In this document: positions 8,873 to 17,901 of the stretch, piece after piece
Numbering within the stretch: the stretch's first letter is position 1
How the letters are laid out: the number at the start of each line of letters is the position of its first letter
Source of the DNA: Marinomonas rhodophyticola
GTDB lineage: Bacteria > Pseudomonadota > Gammaproteobacteria > Pseudomonadales > Marinomonadaceae
Reading direction: 5' to 3'
DNA length: 64,000 nt
NCBI RefSeq assembly: GCF_026113935.1
Contig: NZ_JAPEUL010000009.1
Coordinates: 640,501 to 704,500, forward strand
Translations under genes and position numbers: made by a program
The notes under the pieces: model-generated
What the model saw: the letters and a program-made list of their open reading frames with translations, nothing else
The model's database searches: none
What the model was told of the DNA's origin: nothing

Positions 8873-9889
8873 ATGAAGCGATTAACTATTTTTATTTTAT
8901 GGGCGGCCTGCGGGACAGCGAACACTTTTGCGTATTCGGTAGGGTTTGATCAGATTCAGTTATACATGGACAGTGATAGGCCGTTAACAGCCAGTGTGTG
9001 GTATCCATCACAGACACCACTTCTTTTGGAAAGAATCGCAGAAAACGCAGCATTTTTGGGAACCGACGTGGTTCGAGTGGGAACGCCGCTGGCGGGTCAG
9101 TTTCCATTAGTTGTGATTTCTCATGGTTATCGTGGCAACTGGCGTAACCAAAATTGGCTAGCAACGAAATTAGCGCAAGATGGTTATATCGTGGCGTCGC
9201 TTGATCATCCTGGGACCACGTCTTTTGATCATTCTGCACAAGCGGCAGCTCAGTGGTGGCTGCGTGCTGGGGATTTGTCGCGTTTGTTGGATTGGTTATT
9301 GAACGAGTCTTACCTATTGCCAAATATCGATGCTAACAATGTCACCGCGATTGGCCATTCATTGGGTGGTTGGACTGTCATGTTGTTAGCCGGCGCGCAA
9401 TTTGATCGTGACCAACTAAAGCACGAATGCGTGCTTAAAAATAATCCTCGAATGTGTGGTTTGATGCCTGAACTGGGCTTGGATCAACCACAAATTGGCG
9501 AGCAGACTGGCAGTTTAAAAGATGCGCGAATCAAGCGAGTTATTTCCTTGGATTTGGGCTTGGCGAGAAGCTTTTCCCGTCAGAGTTTACGGGTTCTAAC
9601 TACACCCACATTGATCCTAGCCGCAGGCGTTGATATTGGCGATTTACCACAAGCGGAAGAGTCTGGTTTTCTCGCACAGTATATCCCTTCGAATAATCGT
9701 CAATACATTGTCTATCCAGACGCGGCGCACTTTAGTTTTATGCAACTCTGCAAGCCCGGCGCCATTGAGATGATAGAAGAGGAAGAACCGGGCGATGGTA
9801 TTGTTTGCCAAGACGGTAATGGACAATCTCGGGATGACCTTCATCAAGTGATGTATCAAGACATCATTCGATTTATCCAAGCATTCTAG
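8873..9889 (+). CDS. Exported alpha/beta hydrolase (dienelactone-hydrolase/PAF-AH-like)
   Basis: 338 residues. A signal peptide (MKRLTIFILWAACGTANTFA) precedes an alpha/beta-hydrolase domain: oxyanion region VVISHGYRGNW, nucleophile elbow GHSLGG with Ser163, and a late PDAAHFSF histidine. The overall pattern (SVWYPSQ..., QFPLVVISHG) is that of the predicted dienelactone hydrolase/platelet-activating-factor acetylhydrolase-like group, i.e. a periplasmic esterase or lipase of unknown substrate. The start at 8873 is chosen for its AAGGAAG RBS and signal peptide; an in-frame start at 8783 falls inside the operator. It ends 4 bp into the convergent AraC gene. Confidence 0.85.
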   Translation: MKRLTIFILWAACGTANTFAYSVGFDQIQLYMDSDRPLTASVWYPSQTPLLLERIAENAAFLGTDVVRVGTPLAGQFPLVVISHGYRGNWRNQNWLATKLAQDGYIVASLDHPGTTSFDHSAQAAAQWWLRAGDLSRLLDWLLNESYLLPNIDANNVTAIGHSLGGWTVMLLAGAQFDRDQLKHECVLKNNPRMCGLMPELGLDQPQIGEQTGSLKDARIKRVISLDLGLARSFSRQSLRVLTTPTLILAAGVDIGDLPQAEESGFLAQYIPSNNRQYIVYPDAAHFSFMQLCKPGAIEMIEEEEPGDGIVCQDGNGQSRDDLHQVMYQDIIRFIQAF

Positions 9890-10935
9890 CTTTTCATATT
9901 TGCGCGCCGAAAGGCGCTCGGCGTCTGTTGTGTCACCCGAGAAAACTCTCGATGAAAGTTAGATTTCGTCTGAAAGCCAGAATCCATATAAATTTGGGTG
10001 ATGGCTTTGTCGGTCGTCAGTAGCAGTGTTTTGGCCCGTTCAATACGATGTTCGTTCACCACTTGTGAGATATTGCGTCCGTAAACTTGGTTGATGGCAG
10101 CAGATATCTGACGGGCTGGAATACAGGCTTTTCTAGCGAGTCTATCGAGGGTTAAATCAGGATCGAGAAACACTTCTTTGGTGCTAAGCAGTACTTCTAT
10201 TTTGTGTACTATGTCTTTTACTTCATCGTCGGTTAATGGATGCGGATTTTTGTCTTTTGATTCTTCTACGGGCGTTTGTTTTTCATGCTGATCAGACGTT
10301 TCGTTAACACTGGGTGCGATACTGAGGCTCATCATAATGACAGCGGTCGCCAGCACTGGCAGCAATACCGCATGACCAATAGAGAGGATGATCAGCGCAT
10401 GTTCGCCAGCAAAAAAAGAAAAATCGACCGCCAAAGCACCATCAATCATAGCGGACATTAACAACATGATGCCTGCAATCCGCTCGGCTTTTAGAGCATT
10501 GTCGATATCCGATAAGCGTACTTGTTCAGGAAGGTTTGACGCTTTGAAAGACGCTCGAATCAGCGCAACGCCATAACCCACATAAAGCAGCGTTAACACT
10601 GGGTCCAAAGGCGGCCGCCAAAACGGATAGGTAAAAGACGCCAAGGTGACAAAAACAGGCGGCAATAAATGCCAAACTTTCAGTTTATGGCGTTGGTGGG
10701 CATTTGAAAAACAGTACCAAGCCGTAACGGGAATACACGATGCCAAGATGGGTTGAATAAGACGAAAGAGTGAATAATCAAACGTCCAACGTAATCCTAC
10801 CACGGTCGTTGTAAGCGCACATAAGGCGATAAAAACAAACGCCGATTGCGTCGTTTCTTCTCGGCGAATGAACAACAAAATCGCCAAGATAGACAACAAT
10901 AGGGCAATCACAAAAGGTAAGGGAATAGCGATCAT
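9886..10935 (-). CDS. Membrane-anchored AraC-family regulator
   Basis: 349 residues. The N-terminal half has about six hydrophobic segments (VIALLLSILAILLFI, FVFIALCALTTTVVG, LLPPVFVTLASFTYPF and others), then a charged linker (about 210-235) and a C-terminal AraC/XylS DNA-binding domain with two HTHs (LTLDRLARKACIPARQISAAIN and ITQIYMDSGFQTKSNFHREF). Membrane-bound AraC proteins probably read an envelope signal directly. The gene converges on the hydrolase, and a near-identical dyad lies 58 bp upstream of this gene and 57 bp upstream of the hydrolase, which points to autoregulation plus control of the hydrolase. Confidence 0.87.
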   Translation of the reverse strand: MIAIPLPFVIALLLSILAILLFIRREETTQSAFVFIALCALTTTVVGLRWTFDYSLFRLIQPILASCIPVTAWYCFSNAHQRHKLKVWHLLPPVFVTLASFTYPFWRPPLDPVLTLLYVGYGVALIRASFKASNLPEQVRLSDIDNALKAERIAGIMLLMSAMIDGALAVDFSFFAGEHALIILSIGHAVLLPVLATAVIMMSLSIAPSVNETSDQHEKQTPVEESKDKNPHPLTDDEVKDIVHKIEVLLSTKEVFLDPDLTLDRLARKACIPARQISAAINQVYGRNISQVVNEHRIERAKTLLLTTDKAITQIYMDSGFQTKSNFHREFSRVTQQTPSAFRRANMKS

Positions 10936-10992
10936 TTTGGCTCCATTTTTTTACCGCTCAGATCTGTATTATGTCCTAGATCCTTATCAAGA

Positions 10993-11018
10993 ACGTCCTC
11001 AAACCTGATTTAGGACGC
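10993..11018. promoter_or_regulatory. Shared inverted-repeat operator, copy 2 (AraC/DUF805 promoter region)
   Basis: Same 26-bp pattern as 8791-8816 (CGTCCTCAA at the left arm, AGGACGC at the right). It sits between the divergent AraC gene and the DUF805 gene, 58 and 67 bp from their starts, so it could control both. Confidence 0.6.
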
Positions 11019-11084
11019 GAATTTTTTATTCGCAACGTACTTTAAGCCTTCAGTATCACTTTGGGTTAATAAAAGGAGAAAAGT

Positions 11085-11438
11085 ATGAACGGGTATCTGG
11101 ATGCGTGGAAACGTTATGCACAATTTTCAGGAAGAGCATCACTGGAAGCATTTTGGATGTTCTTTTTGGTGAATGGTGTGATCTCGCTAGTGTTTGTCTT
11201 GTTGGAAATCTTTTTTCAAGCCACGTGGCAAATAGAAGCGCTTTATAGCGTGTTAGTTTTTTTACCCATGCTGTCTCTGACTGTACGTAGATTACATGAC
11301 ACTAACCGCTCCGCTTGGTGGTTGCTGGTGGTTTTGATTCCCGCGATAGGCATGCTTGTTTTGCTGGTGTTATTGGCTTTACCAAGTGAGCTAGACAGCG
11401 ATTTTGGACATTATCGACAAAACAATCTGATGCTATAA
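11085..11438 (+). CDS. DUF805 family inner-membrane protein
   Basis: A 117-residue membrane protein with the DUF805 signature: an N-terminal YLDAWKRYAQFSGRASLEAFWMF, three or four hydrophobic helices and the LSLTVRRLHDTNRSAWW motif. The molecular role of the family is unknown. It is followed 13 bp later by a lipoprotein gene and probably forms an operon with it. An AGGAG RBS precedes ATG 11085. Confidence 0.87.
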   Translation: MNGYLDAWKRYAQFSGRASLEAFWMFFLVNGVISLVFVLLEIFFQATWQIEALYSVLVFLPMLSLTVRRLHDTNRSAWWLLVVLIPAIGMLVLLVLLALPSELDSDFGHYRQNNLML

Positions 11439-11451
11439 ACAGGAGCCAAAC

Positions 11452-12012
11452 ATGAAAGATGTTAATAACTTACCCCACTTATCCACCATGTTATGCTCAA
11501 TCTTGCTACTTTTATCGGTTTCTGCCTGCAGCCGTGAAGCAAAAAACGTGGATCAGAGTAATTTGACATTTTCAGATGGCAAAAAAGCCGTGGTTTACAT
11601 TGAGTCGCCGAAAGTTGGTACATTAATGTCACTTCGAGGTATCGCAGGGAAAGGTGAGCTTATTGTGAAAAGAAATACAGCCCAAACAGATAATTACCGC
11701 TGTGTTTCTGCTCCGATTCGATTCGCTGCGGGAGACTTCGGGGGCGACAGTATTGGCATTCAATCTATTGAACCCATTCGACTGTTTATTTACTCAGACA
11801 AGGTGGTAGAAAAACTGATTGGCGGCGATGAAGTGGTCAGTGAAGACTATGTCATCACTGATCAAAGCGATGCTAAATTGGGGGACATCAAAATTGAATC
11901 CGGCTTAACACTCAATTATGGCTTTGTGCTTAATCCTGGGGAGTGGTCTTGGTCGTCTGTATTTGGGTTGGATCATGAAGATATTGGGTGTGAACGATTG
12001 AGTTCACTTTAA
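11452..12012 (+). CDS. Putative lipoprotein of unknown function
   Basis: 186 residues with a type II signal (ILLLLSVSAC, lipidated Cys26). The mature part has no motif I recognise; it is acidic and probably all-beta, with two further cysteines (in YRCVSAP and DIGCERL) that could form a disulfide. It follows the DUF805 gene by 13 bp and is closed by a strong terminator. It may be a small envelope protein of the AraC/hydrolase/DUF805 group. Confidence 0.75.
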   Translation: MKDVNNLPHLSTMLCSILLLLSVSACSREAKNVDQSNLTFSDGKKAVVYIESPKVGTLMSLRGIAGKGELIVKRNTAQTDNYRCVSAPIRFAAGDFGGDSIGIQSIEPIRLFIYSDKVVEKLIGGDEVVSEDYVITDQSDAKLGDIKIESGLTLNYGFVLNPGEWSWSSVFGLDHEDIGCERLSSL

Positions 12013-12016
12013 AAAA

Positions 12017-12045
12017 GCCTCTGGAAACATGTTGTTTCCAGAGGC
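12017..12045. terminator. Bidirectional terminator
   Basis: GCCTCTGGAAAC and GTTTCCAGAGGC are perfect 12-bp arms around a 5-nt loop. A-rich DNA lies on the left and TCTTTATTTAT on the right. It serves the convergent lipoprotein and phytochrome genes. Confidence 0.85.
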
Positions 12046-12051
12046 ACGTCT

Positions 12052-14932
12052 TTATTTATCCAGGAATGTTTTCTCAAACAGGTCTGCAGGTAGCGGTTTA
12101 CTGAATAGGTAACCTTGATAAATATTGCAGTCTAAGCCTTTTAAAATATTGAACTCGATACTGTGTTCAACACCTTCCGCGACCACTTCTAAGTTAAGTT
12201 TTTTACAGAGGGAGATAACGCTCTCTACCATGGTGAATAAGCTATCGTCTTTACTCATACTAGAAACAAAGGATTTATCTATTTTGACTTCATCAATGGG
12301 GAGCTTCCATAGTGAATTGAGAGAGGAAAACCCTGTACCAAAATCATCAAGAGAAATAGTAATACCATGTTCCCTTAAATTGTTTAAAGCAGTAATAGCT
12401 GTTTGATAGTTTTTCATGAAAACAGACTCGGTGATTTCTAAACAAATCATTTCTGCCGGAATATTATGTTTTTCTAGGAGATTCAGTAGGTCTTTTTCAA
12501 ATTTTGGCTCAATTAATTGAATAGGACTGATATTTAAAGACAGTGTCTTGAAATCAACGGATGGTTTTCTTTTAAACCATTTGGCAAGTTGAAAACAAGC
12601 TTTGTCTATTATTTGCAAACCAAGTGGATAAATAAGGTTATTTTTTTCCGCGATTTCAATAAAGACGTCTGGACTGACAAAACCAAATTTTTCATGCTTC
12701 CAGCGTGCCAATACTTCTACACCAACGACGTGTTGTTGAGCATTCATTTGCGGTTGAAAATGAATGTCTAAACTGTTCTCGGCAATGCAATCACGTAAGT
12801 CCATTGTTAAGATGGTTTTTTTATTGAATAGGTCTTGGTCTTTGTGATCGAAAATATGGAAACGATTCTTGCCTTTGTTTTTTGCGGAGTACATCGCAAT
12901 ATCGGCTTGTTTGAGCGTTTCGTTAAAATCAAGCATTTTGACGTCTTCCGATATGATGCCCATGCTCGGTGTAATCACTAAGGTGTGTGCATTATCCAAA
13001 ATTGGCTCACCAATACGCTGAATAATTTTATCGGCAATCAGTTCGGCTAAGGTTGGGTCTGGCAGTACTTGATGTGTTAGAACCACTACGAATTCATCGC
13101 CACCTAAACGTGCCACTAAATCGTTGGCGGTTGCACATTCGTTTAGTCTTTGCGCGATGGTGATGAGTAGCCTGTCTCCTGTTTCATGGCCCATGAAATC
13201 ATTAACGTCTTTAAAATTATCCAGATCGATAAAAAGAACAGAAACATGAGTAATGTGTTTTTGTTCCTTCAATCCTTCGATAAAAGACCGTAGATGTTCT
13301 CGATTTGCCAATCCCGTTAGGGAGTCAAAATAGACACTTTGCTCGAGTTGGTTGATGCGCATTTGACTGTGTTTGGTACTAAAAAATCCTTCCCTGCGTT
13401 AAAAATGATTTCTAATAAGTGTCGGTCTTGTTCTTGCCAAGGGGAGCTTTCACCAGCGATATTTTGGCGCCATAACGCAAATGAACTTCTAGGCTCTAAG
13501 TGTCTTTCATTGTTTTCGATCACAATGTTGACGGTTTGTGGTGCGCCTCCCCATTGAATGCTCTTAGCGACTTCCTCTTTGCCAATAAAGACATAAAAAT
13601 CATTGGGCACTTTTGCCCTTATCATGGCAATCCCGACCATGCTATGCAGACCTGGGATTTCGCCTTTTTCTTGATGGAGTTTTTCGGACTGAAAGTAAAT
13701 GGCATCTTGTGTTGAGAACAGATTTTTTAATGCCTCGATAGTTTGATCGCCAAGACGTAAAAAAGAACTTCCTTCTAGGATATAAGACTGTTCTCTGTAG
13801 ATAATACCAATAAAATGATAATGAGTGATGGTTTGTATTTTAAGTAAAACAGACTCAAATAGAGCGGCCGAGATATTGGCCATTTTTGCCTGATTGAATG
13901 ATGCTTCAATATAAGATTGCGCGTTCATTAGGTAGGTCAGGCGTTTGATTTTTTCAGCAGGGATTAGATACGAGGTGATGATTTCACTGAACAATTCCCC
14001 TGAAATACGAAGTTGTGACACGACGTCATTGGTTGGCACTTTGGAGCATCATTATGGTGACAAACGACCATGCCCCACAGTGTGTCGCCTTTTTTATCGA
14101 AAGCGATAATGAAGCACTTACCTGCATATTTTTGAGATAGTGGCGATGTACCGGTGACATACTTCTCAAAATAGACAAGCTTTGATTGAGAGGTTGCCCA
14201 TTTGGTAAGAGCGCTGGCTCTAGTGGGCATGGCTTGGCATCTATATCGGCAAAAAGGCGAATAGGGCTGAGTGTATAGAGCCTCCCGTGCTTGTTTGGGT
14301 ATGTCCTCCGCAGGGAAACGCAGCCCTTTGTATTTTATCTCTTCACGTTCAGAGACCGCTTCGGCGACCACTTCTCCAGACCAATCGGGTAAAAAGCGGT
14401 ACATCATCACTCGGTCGTATTGTGTATATTTTTGTAATTGACCGACTAATGTTTGGAACAGAGCTGTTTCATCATGGGACGATTTGAGCAAGGCCACCAT
14501 ATTATCAATTTGTGATAATAAGACACGGCTATCGTACTCAGACCCCGTATTGGGTGAAAACTCTAAACTGATCCAACCGTCAGCTCGGTGGGCAAAACAG
14601 CCCCAATCGGATGATTTAACAAGGCCTGATTCTTTGATTTCAAGCACCACCGATTTTTTAGACGACAAATGTGCGATAGATTTGATATCGGAGAATTCAA
14701 CCCATTGAGTAATGTGACTACCGATCAGCTCAGGATAGCGGCTAGCTGACGAAGCCGCTGTTAAAATATCCAAGGTGTTACTGGAATGTTGGACAATCTG
14801 TAAAGTGTCCGCATCAAGGACTAACTGAAACCCGTGTGGTTGGATGGAACCTATGATTTGAATCGCTTCCGACGCGCATTGTGCTGCCTCGTCACTCGTA
14901 ATTTTGCGTGTTTCAATGATCTCTTTTGTCAT
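12052..14932 (-). pseudogene. Bacteriophytochrome-GGDEF-EAL protein with several frameshifts
   Basis: When repaired, one protein of about 960 residues: PAS-GAF-PHY photosensor, GGDEF and EAL. Cys19 in CASEAIQIIGSIQPHG aligns with the biliverdin-binding Cys of bacteriophytochromes. The GAF domain has YDRVMMYRFLPDWSGEVVAEA and FPAEDIPKQAR. In the frame used from 14932, about 60 residues (about 14270 down to 14085) are out of frame: the adjacent frame encodes the real sequence, including LRSMSPVHRHYLKNM with the chromophore His. Further breaks lie near 14038 (into the PHY domain, which has the PRSSF tongue motif) and 13360 (into GGDEF). The GGDEF motif is intact but the I-site reads TAND, not RxxD. 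The EAL domain has EVL, LDDFGTG and EITES. It would be a red-light-tuned c-di-GMP enzyme. No heme oxygenase gene is adjacent. Confidence 0.88.
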
Positions 14933-15403
14933 ATTCCATGTCTCGTCCCGTTAAAATGGCCGATGCTAAAAATGATAGCGTATCCTAGTTGAATTAAGAG
15001 TGCCGTTACGAAATAAGCACATTTTGACTTGTTTAGACACACTATGACCTTATCTGAAAAGCCTATAAAATTCACTGATAAAATTATGAGAAAGGATTCT
15101 GTATTTGTCGTTTCGTGTCAAAATACGAGTCCAGTATGAATAAAAGCAAACGATACTTGTGTCTTTCATCCACTCCAATAAATTTAATTTATACGCTGTC
15201 GATTCAAATTAAGATCACTTTTGTGAGCACATCTACAAGGCAGTAAGAGAAAACGCGAAAGATCGACATAAAAGTCTTTTATCCAAATTTCCGAAGTAGG
15301 ATCTTAGGATATAAAGATTGCTCATTTTAAAGAGCAAATTTAGGATTCGATGGCTGTTATGATTCAATTCCTAGACAGTCTATCTAATGTAAAAAGGAAT
15401 AAC
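14933..15403. other. Intergenic region, no gene seen
   Basis: 471 AT-rich bases between the divergent phytochrome and VOC genes. No convincing gene, RNA or repeat was found. An in-frame upstream start for the VOC gene at 15350 exists but lacks an RBS. Confidence 0.6.
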
Positions 15404-15799
15404 ATGTTTTCGCATATTTATTACGGTGTAAGTGATTTCGAACGAGCTTATGGTTTTTACAGTAAGCTAATGGCTTGTTTGGCCATACAAGAGCGTTTTT
15501 GTGATCGAGACAAACCTTGGGCTGGTTGGAATAGCGATAGCTCAAACGGTCGACCTTTATTCGTTATCAGCAAACCCTTTAATGGTGAAGCACACGATGC
15601 TGGCAATGGACAAATGATTGCCTTCAGTGCGAAAGATAGAGCCACCGTCACGGCAGCCTACGATTTAGCTATTGAAAACGGTGCCACATGTGAAGGCCGT
15701 CCCGGACTGCGCAGCGAATACCATGAAAGTTATTTTGGTGCTTATTTTAGAGACTTAGATGGCAATAAGGTTTGTGTTGTTTGTCATGGGGCTGAGTAA
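15404..15799 (+). CDS. VOC-superfamily (glyoxalase-like) protein
   Basis: 131 residues forming one vicinal-oxygen-chelate domain: FSHIYYGVSDFERAYGFYSKLMACLAI at the N-terminus and the closing AYFRDLDGNKVCVVCHG, where RDLDGNK is the usual strand before the last metal ligand. The pattern fits the small VOC proteins annotated as lactoylglutathione-lyase-like; the substrate is unknown. The start at 15404 is chosen for its AAGGAA RBS 7 nt upstream. Confidence 0.85.
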   Translation: MFSHIYYGVSDFERAYGFYSKLMACLAIQERFCDRDKPWAGWNSDSSNGRPLFVISKPFNGEAHDAGNGQMIAFSAKDRATVTAAYDLAIENGATCEGRPGLRSEYHESYFGAYFRDLDGNKVCVVCHGAE

Positions 15800-15841
15800 C
15801 AATTTATTTATTCTTGAATCCGATGTTTGAAAAGGAGTTTT

Positions 15842-16320
15842 ATGACAGTGTTAATACGTGACGCCAATCGAGGTGATTCAAGCATCATTCTTAGATTTGT
15901 TAAAGAGTTGGCCGCTTATGAAAAAGCGGAACATGAAGTCCTGGCCACCGAGCAGACAATTGCATCTTTTATTTTTCCGAATATTTCACAATAAAAGCCA
16001 TAATCTGTGAGGAATAAGGGCATCCAATTGGCTTTGCGGTGTATTTTTTCAATTATTCCACATGGATAGGAAAACATGGCCTATATCTTGAAAATTTGTA
16101 TGTTGCACCGTCGGAGCGAGATAGTGGCGCAGGCAAAGCCTTGCTAAAACATTTGGCAGGAATTGCTATTGTGAATGGCTGCGAAAGGTTTGAATGGAAC
16201 GTTTTGGATTGCAATAAACCCGCTATCGACTTCTATGAATCACTAGGCGCAAAGCCTAAGAGTGAATGGCTGGGGTATCAGCTAACGGATGAACATCTCA
16301 CTGTGCTGGCCGCTTTTTAA
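15842..16320 (+). pseudogene. GNAT-family N-acetyltransferase, degenerate
   Basis: The N-terminus (MTVLIRDANRGDSSIILRFVKELAAYEKAEHEVLATEQ) runs from ATG 15842 to a TAA at 15992. The rest lies in another frame: a short KAIICEE piece, a second in-frame TAA at 16015, then HPIGFAVYFFNYSTWIGKHGLYLENLYVAP and the acetyl-CoA loop (SERDSGAGKALLKHLA) up to YESLGAKPKSEWLGYQL. This is the usual 160-residue GNAT family with a KAEHEV motif. A frameshift near 15980 plus a stop 25 bp later make it a likely true pseudogene, although the C-terminal 93 residues are intact. Confidence 0.85.
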
Positions 16321-16353
16321 GCGATAACATATTTATTTTAAAAAGGAATTGAT

Positions 16354-16890
16354 TTGAAAAAGACAATAGCTGTGATGATTTGCCTCCTGCTTTTTGGCTG
16401 CTCTCATGTTCCATTAGGAAGCATGCTTAGACTGAGTGCCTTTGATGAAAATAGTTTTTTAAGCTTAAACCCACATGAATTGAGAAGTCGAATTCAGATC
16501 GATAAACCGGTTGAAATAGACATATCCAAAACAGCGTTATCATTGAATTTAGAAACATCGACTGGATGGCTAGTTTTTGATTATCCATTGAAGGTTCTCT
16601 CTATTAAAAATATTCATAAAGATGACAACAACTGGTTTACATCGGCGACGGAACTTACGGAATATGAGTTTGTTCTATCAGATGAGGCTGTTCATAACTT
16701 TCAAGCTTTGCAAGAGAAAATGCAGTTGGAAAAGCCTAAAAGCTACCGTTTGAATATTGATGCCGAACTTGAAAAACTACCTAATGATCAAGACGAGATT
16801 ACGCTATCTATCTTTGTAAGGCTGTTTGCAGAAAGTGATTATATTACCTTGTTTGATAGAGAATCTTTTGATGTTGACGAGCATAACTAA
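16354..16890 (+). CDS. Putative lipoprotein of unknown function
   Basis: 178 residues starting at TTG 16354 with an AAAAGGAA RBS. A type II signal peptide (MKKTIAVMICLLLFGCS) has the lipidated Cys at position 16. The mature part looks all-beta (VEIDISKTALSLNLETSTGWLVFDYPLKVLSI) and acidic, with no motif I recognise. It lies 33 bp after the broken acetyltransferase. Confidence 0.7.
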   Translation: MKKTIAVMICLLLFGCSHVPLGSMLRLSAFDENSFLSLNPHELRSRIQIDKPVEIDISKTALSLNLETSTGWLVFDYPLKVLSIKNIHKDDNNWFTSATELTEYEFVLSDEAVHNFQALQEKMQLEKPKSYRLNIDAELEKLPNDQDEITLSIFVRLFAESDYITLFDRESFDVDEHN

Positions 16891-17172
16891 AGCAAGTGAA
16901 AGCCAAGTCATTAATTCTGAGTCAGAGCTGGATACCCTGTTCTCCAAAATTAAAGGACATGCTGCGTAGTTAATAGATTCGTATTAGACATATCAACAGT
17001 CACTCAATAGGGTTTGGATCATGCCTGATGGAGGGTATCTAGATGGATATTAGATTTGAGCCTATTGCTATCGATACACACTTTTTTCAATGTGTAGGAT
17101 GAGATATTTATTAGTTTTAGGTTAAAAAAAGAGAATGCTCATAAAGATATGAATATATTAAAGGAATAGAAG

Positions 17173-17787
17173 ATGGCCGATGCAAGTGTTGCGTTCGATG
17201 ATGCAATTAAACATATAATGAAAAATTCAGAACAGTATCTTTACCAGTTTAATTTCTCAGCATGCGAGCTTTGGCTATGCAATGAATTATGTAAAATTTT
17301 GAATTTCGAAGCTGGCACTGGTGTATTTAGTGAAAAGAATGAGTTTATTTATAACGAAGATAAGAAAAGAGACTTGTCTATTTATCAATGGGATAAGAAT
17401 GGCACTGAGAAATTGCTTGAGCATATAGAAGTGAAAGTAGTTTATCCTAAATATTTGTTAAGCCATAAAGTAAATTGGCTTGACTTATTAGTGAATAAAC
17501 TTCATGGATCACAGCTAAATTTCAATGAATATGTTGGTTATCATGGCTGGGTGTTTTTTGTTTGGACATCTGATAGAAAATATTCAAAAAAATACCCCAA
17601 TCCAACCGATTTTTTTAATAGAGATACTCAAGAGATTAAAACTAAATTGTCTCATTGTTATAATTCAAAAACAGACTTCCAATGTGTTGATATCATTGAT
17701 GGAAGCTTTTTATGGAGAGGTGTTACTAAACGTATTGTTGTTAAAGGCATGCAATTTACTAAGGCAGCAAAACAGATTTCTGTTTGA
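17173..17787 (+). CDS. Orphan protein with nuclease-like ExK pattern
   Basis: 204 residues, not recognised. It is markedly AT-rich and codon use differs from its neighbours, suggesting horizontal acquisition. The middle has KKRDLSIYQWDKNGTEKLLEHIEVKVVYP, in which an Asp about 20 residues before a hydrophobic IEVKV strand resembles the D-(E)xK core of PD-(D/E)XK nucleases; helices flank it, and a YHGWVFFVW strand lies downstream. No methylase or partner subunit is next to it. The start has an AAGGAATAGAAG leader. It could be a solitary restriction-like or defence nuclease; this is only a pattern-based guess. Confidence 0.6.
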   Translation: MADASVAFDDAIKHIMKNSEQYLYQFNFSACELWLCNELCKILNFEAGTGVFSEKNEFIYNEDKKRDLSIYQWDKNGTEKLLEHIEVKVVYPKYLLSHKVNWLDLLVNKLHGSQLNFNEYVGYHGWVFFVWTSDRKYSKKYPNPTDFFNRDTQEIKTKLSHCYNSKTDFQCVDIIDGSFLWRGVTKRIVVKGMQFTKAAKQISV

Positions 17788-17830
17788 ATACTAATCTGAT
17801 CTTCTATTACTAATTTGAACTACCCAAGTG

Positions 17831-17877
17831 AAAAAGCCAGTTTTTCTCTTACATTAAGAGAAAAAACTGGCTTTTTT
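17831..17877. terminator. Bidirectional terminator
   Basis: AAAAAGCCAGTTTTTCTCTT and its complement around a short ACATT loop, with A-runs on the left and T-runs on the right. It separates the orphan gene from the convergent ABC transporter operon. Confidence 0.85.
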
Positions 17878-17901
17878 GGAATTATGTTAAGAGGTCGAAA
17901 A

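Noticed and set aside
13964-14932. Separate protein of 322 residues with a novel C-terminal half
   Set aside because: The C-terminal part is a frame-shifted translation of a conserved GAF domain; the adjacent frame gives SPVHRHYLKNM and matches bacteriophytochromes.
16871-16969. Short frame MLTSITKASESQVINSESELDTLF of 32 residues after the lipoprotein gene
   Set aside because: It overlaps the lipoprotein 3' end, has no RBS and no recognisable family; possibly a remnant, but not supportable as a gene.
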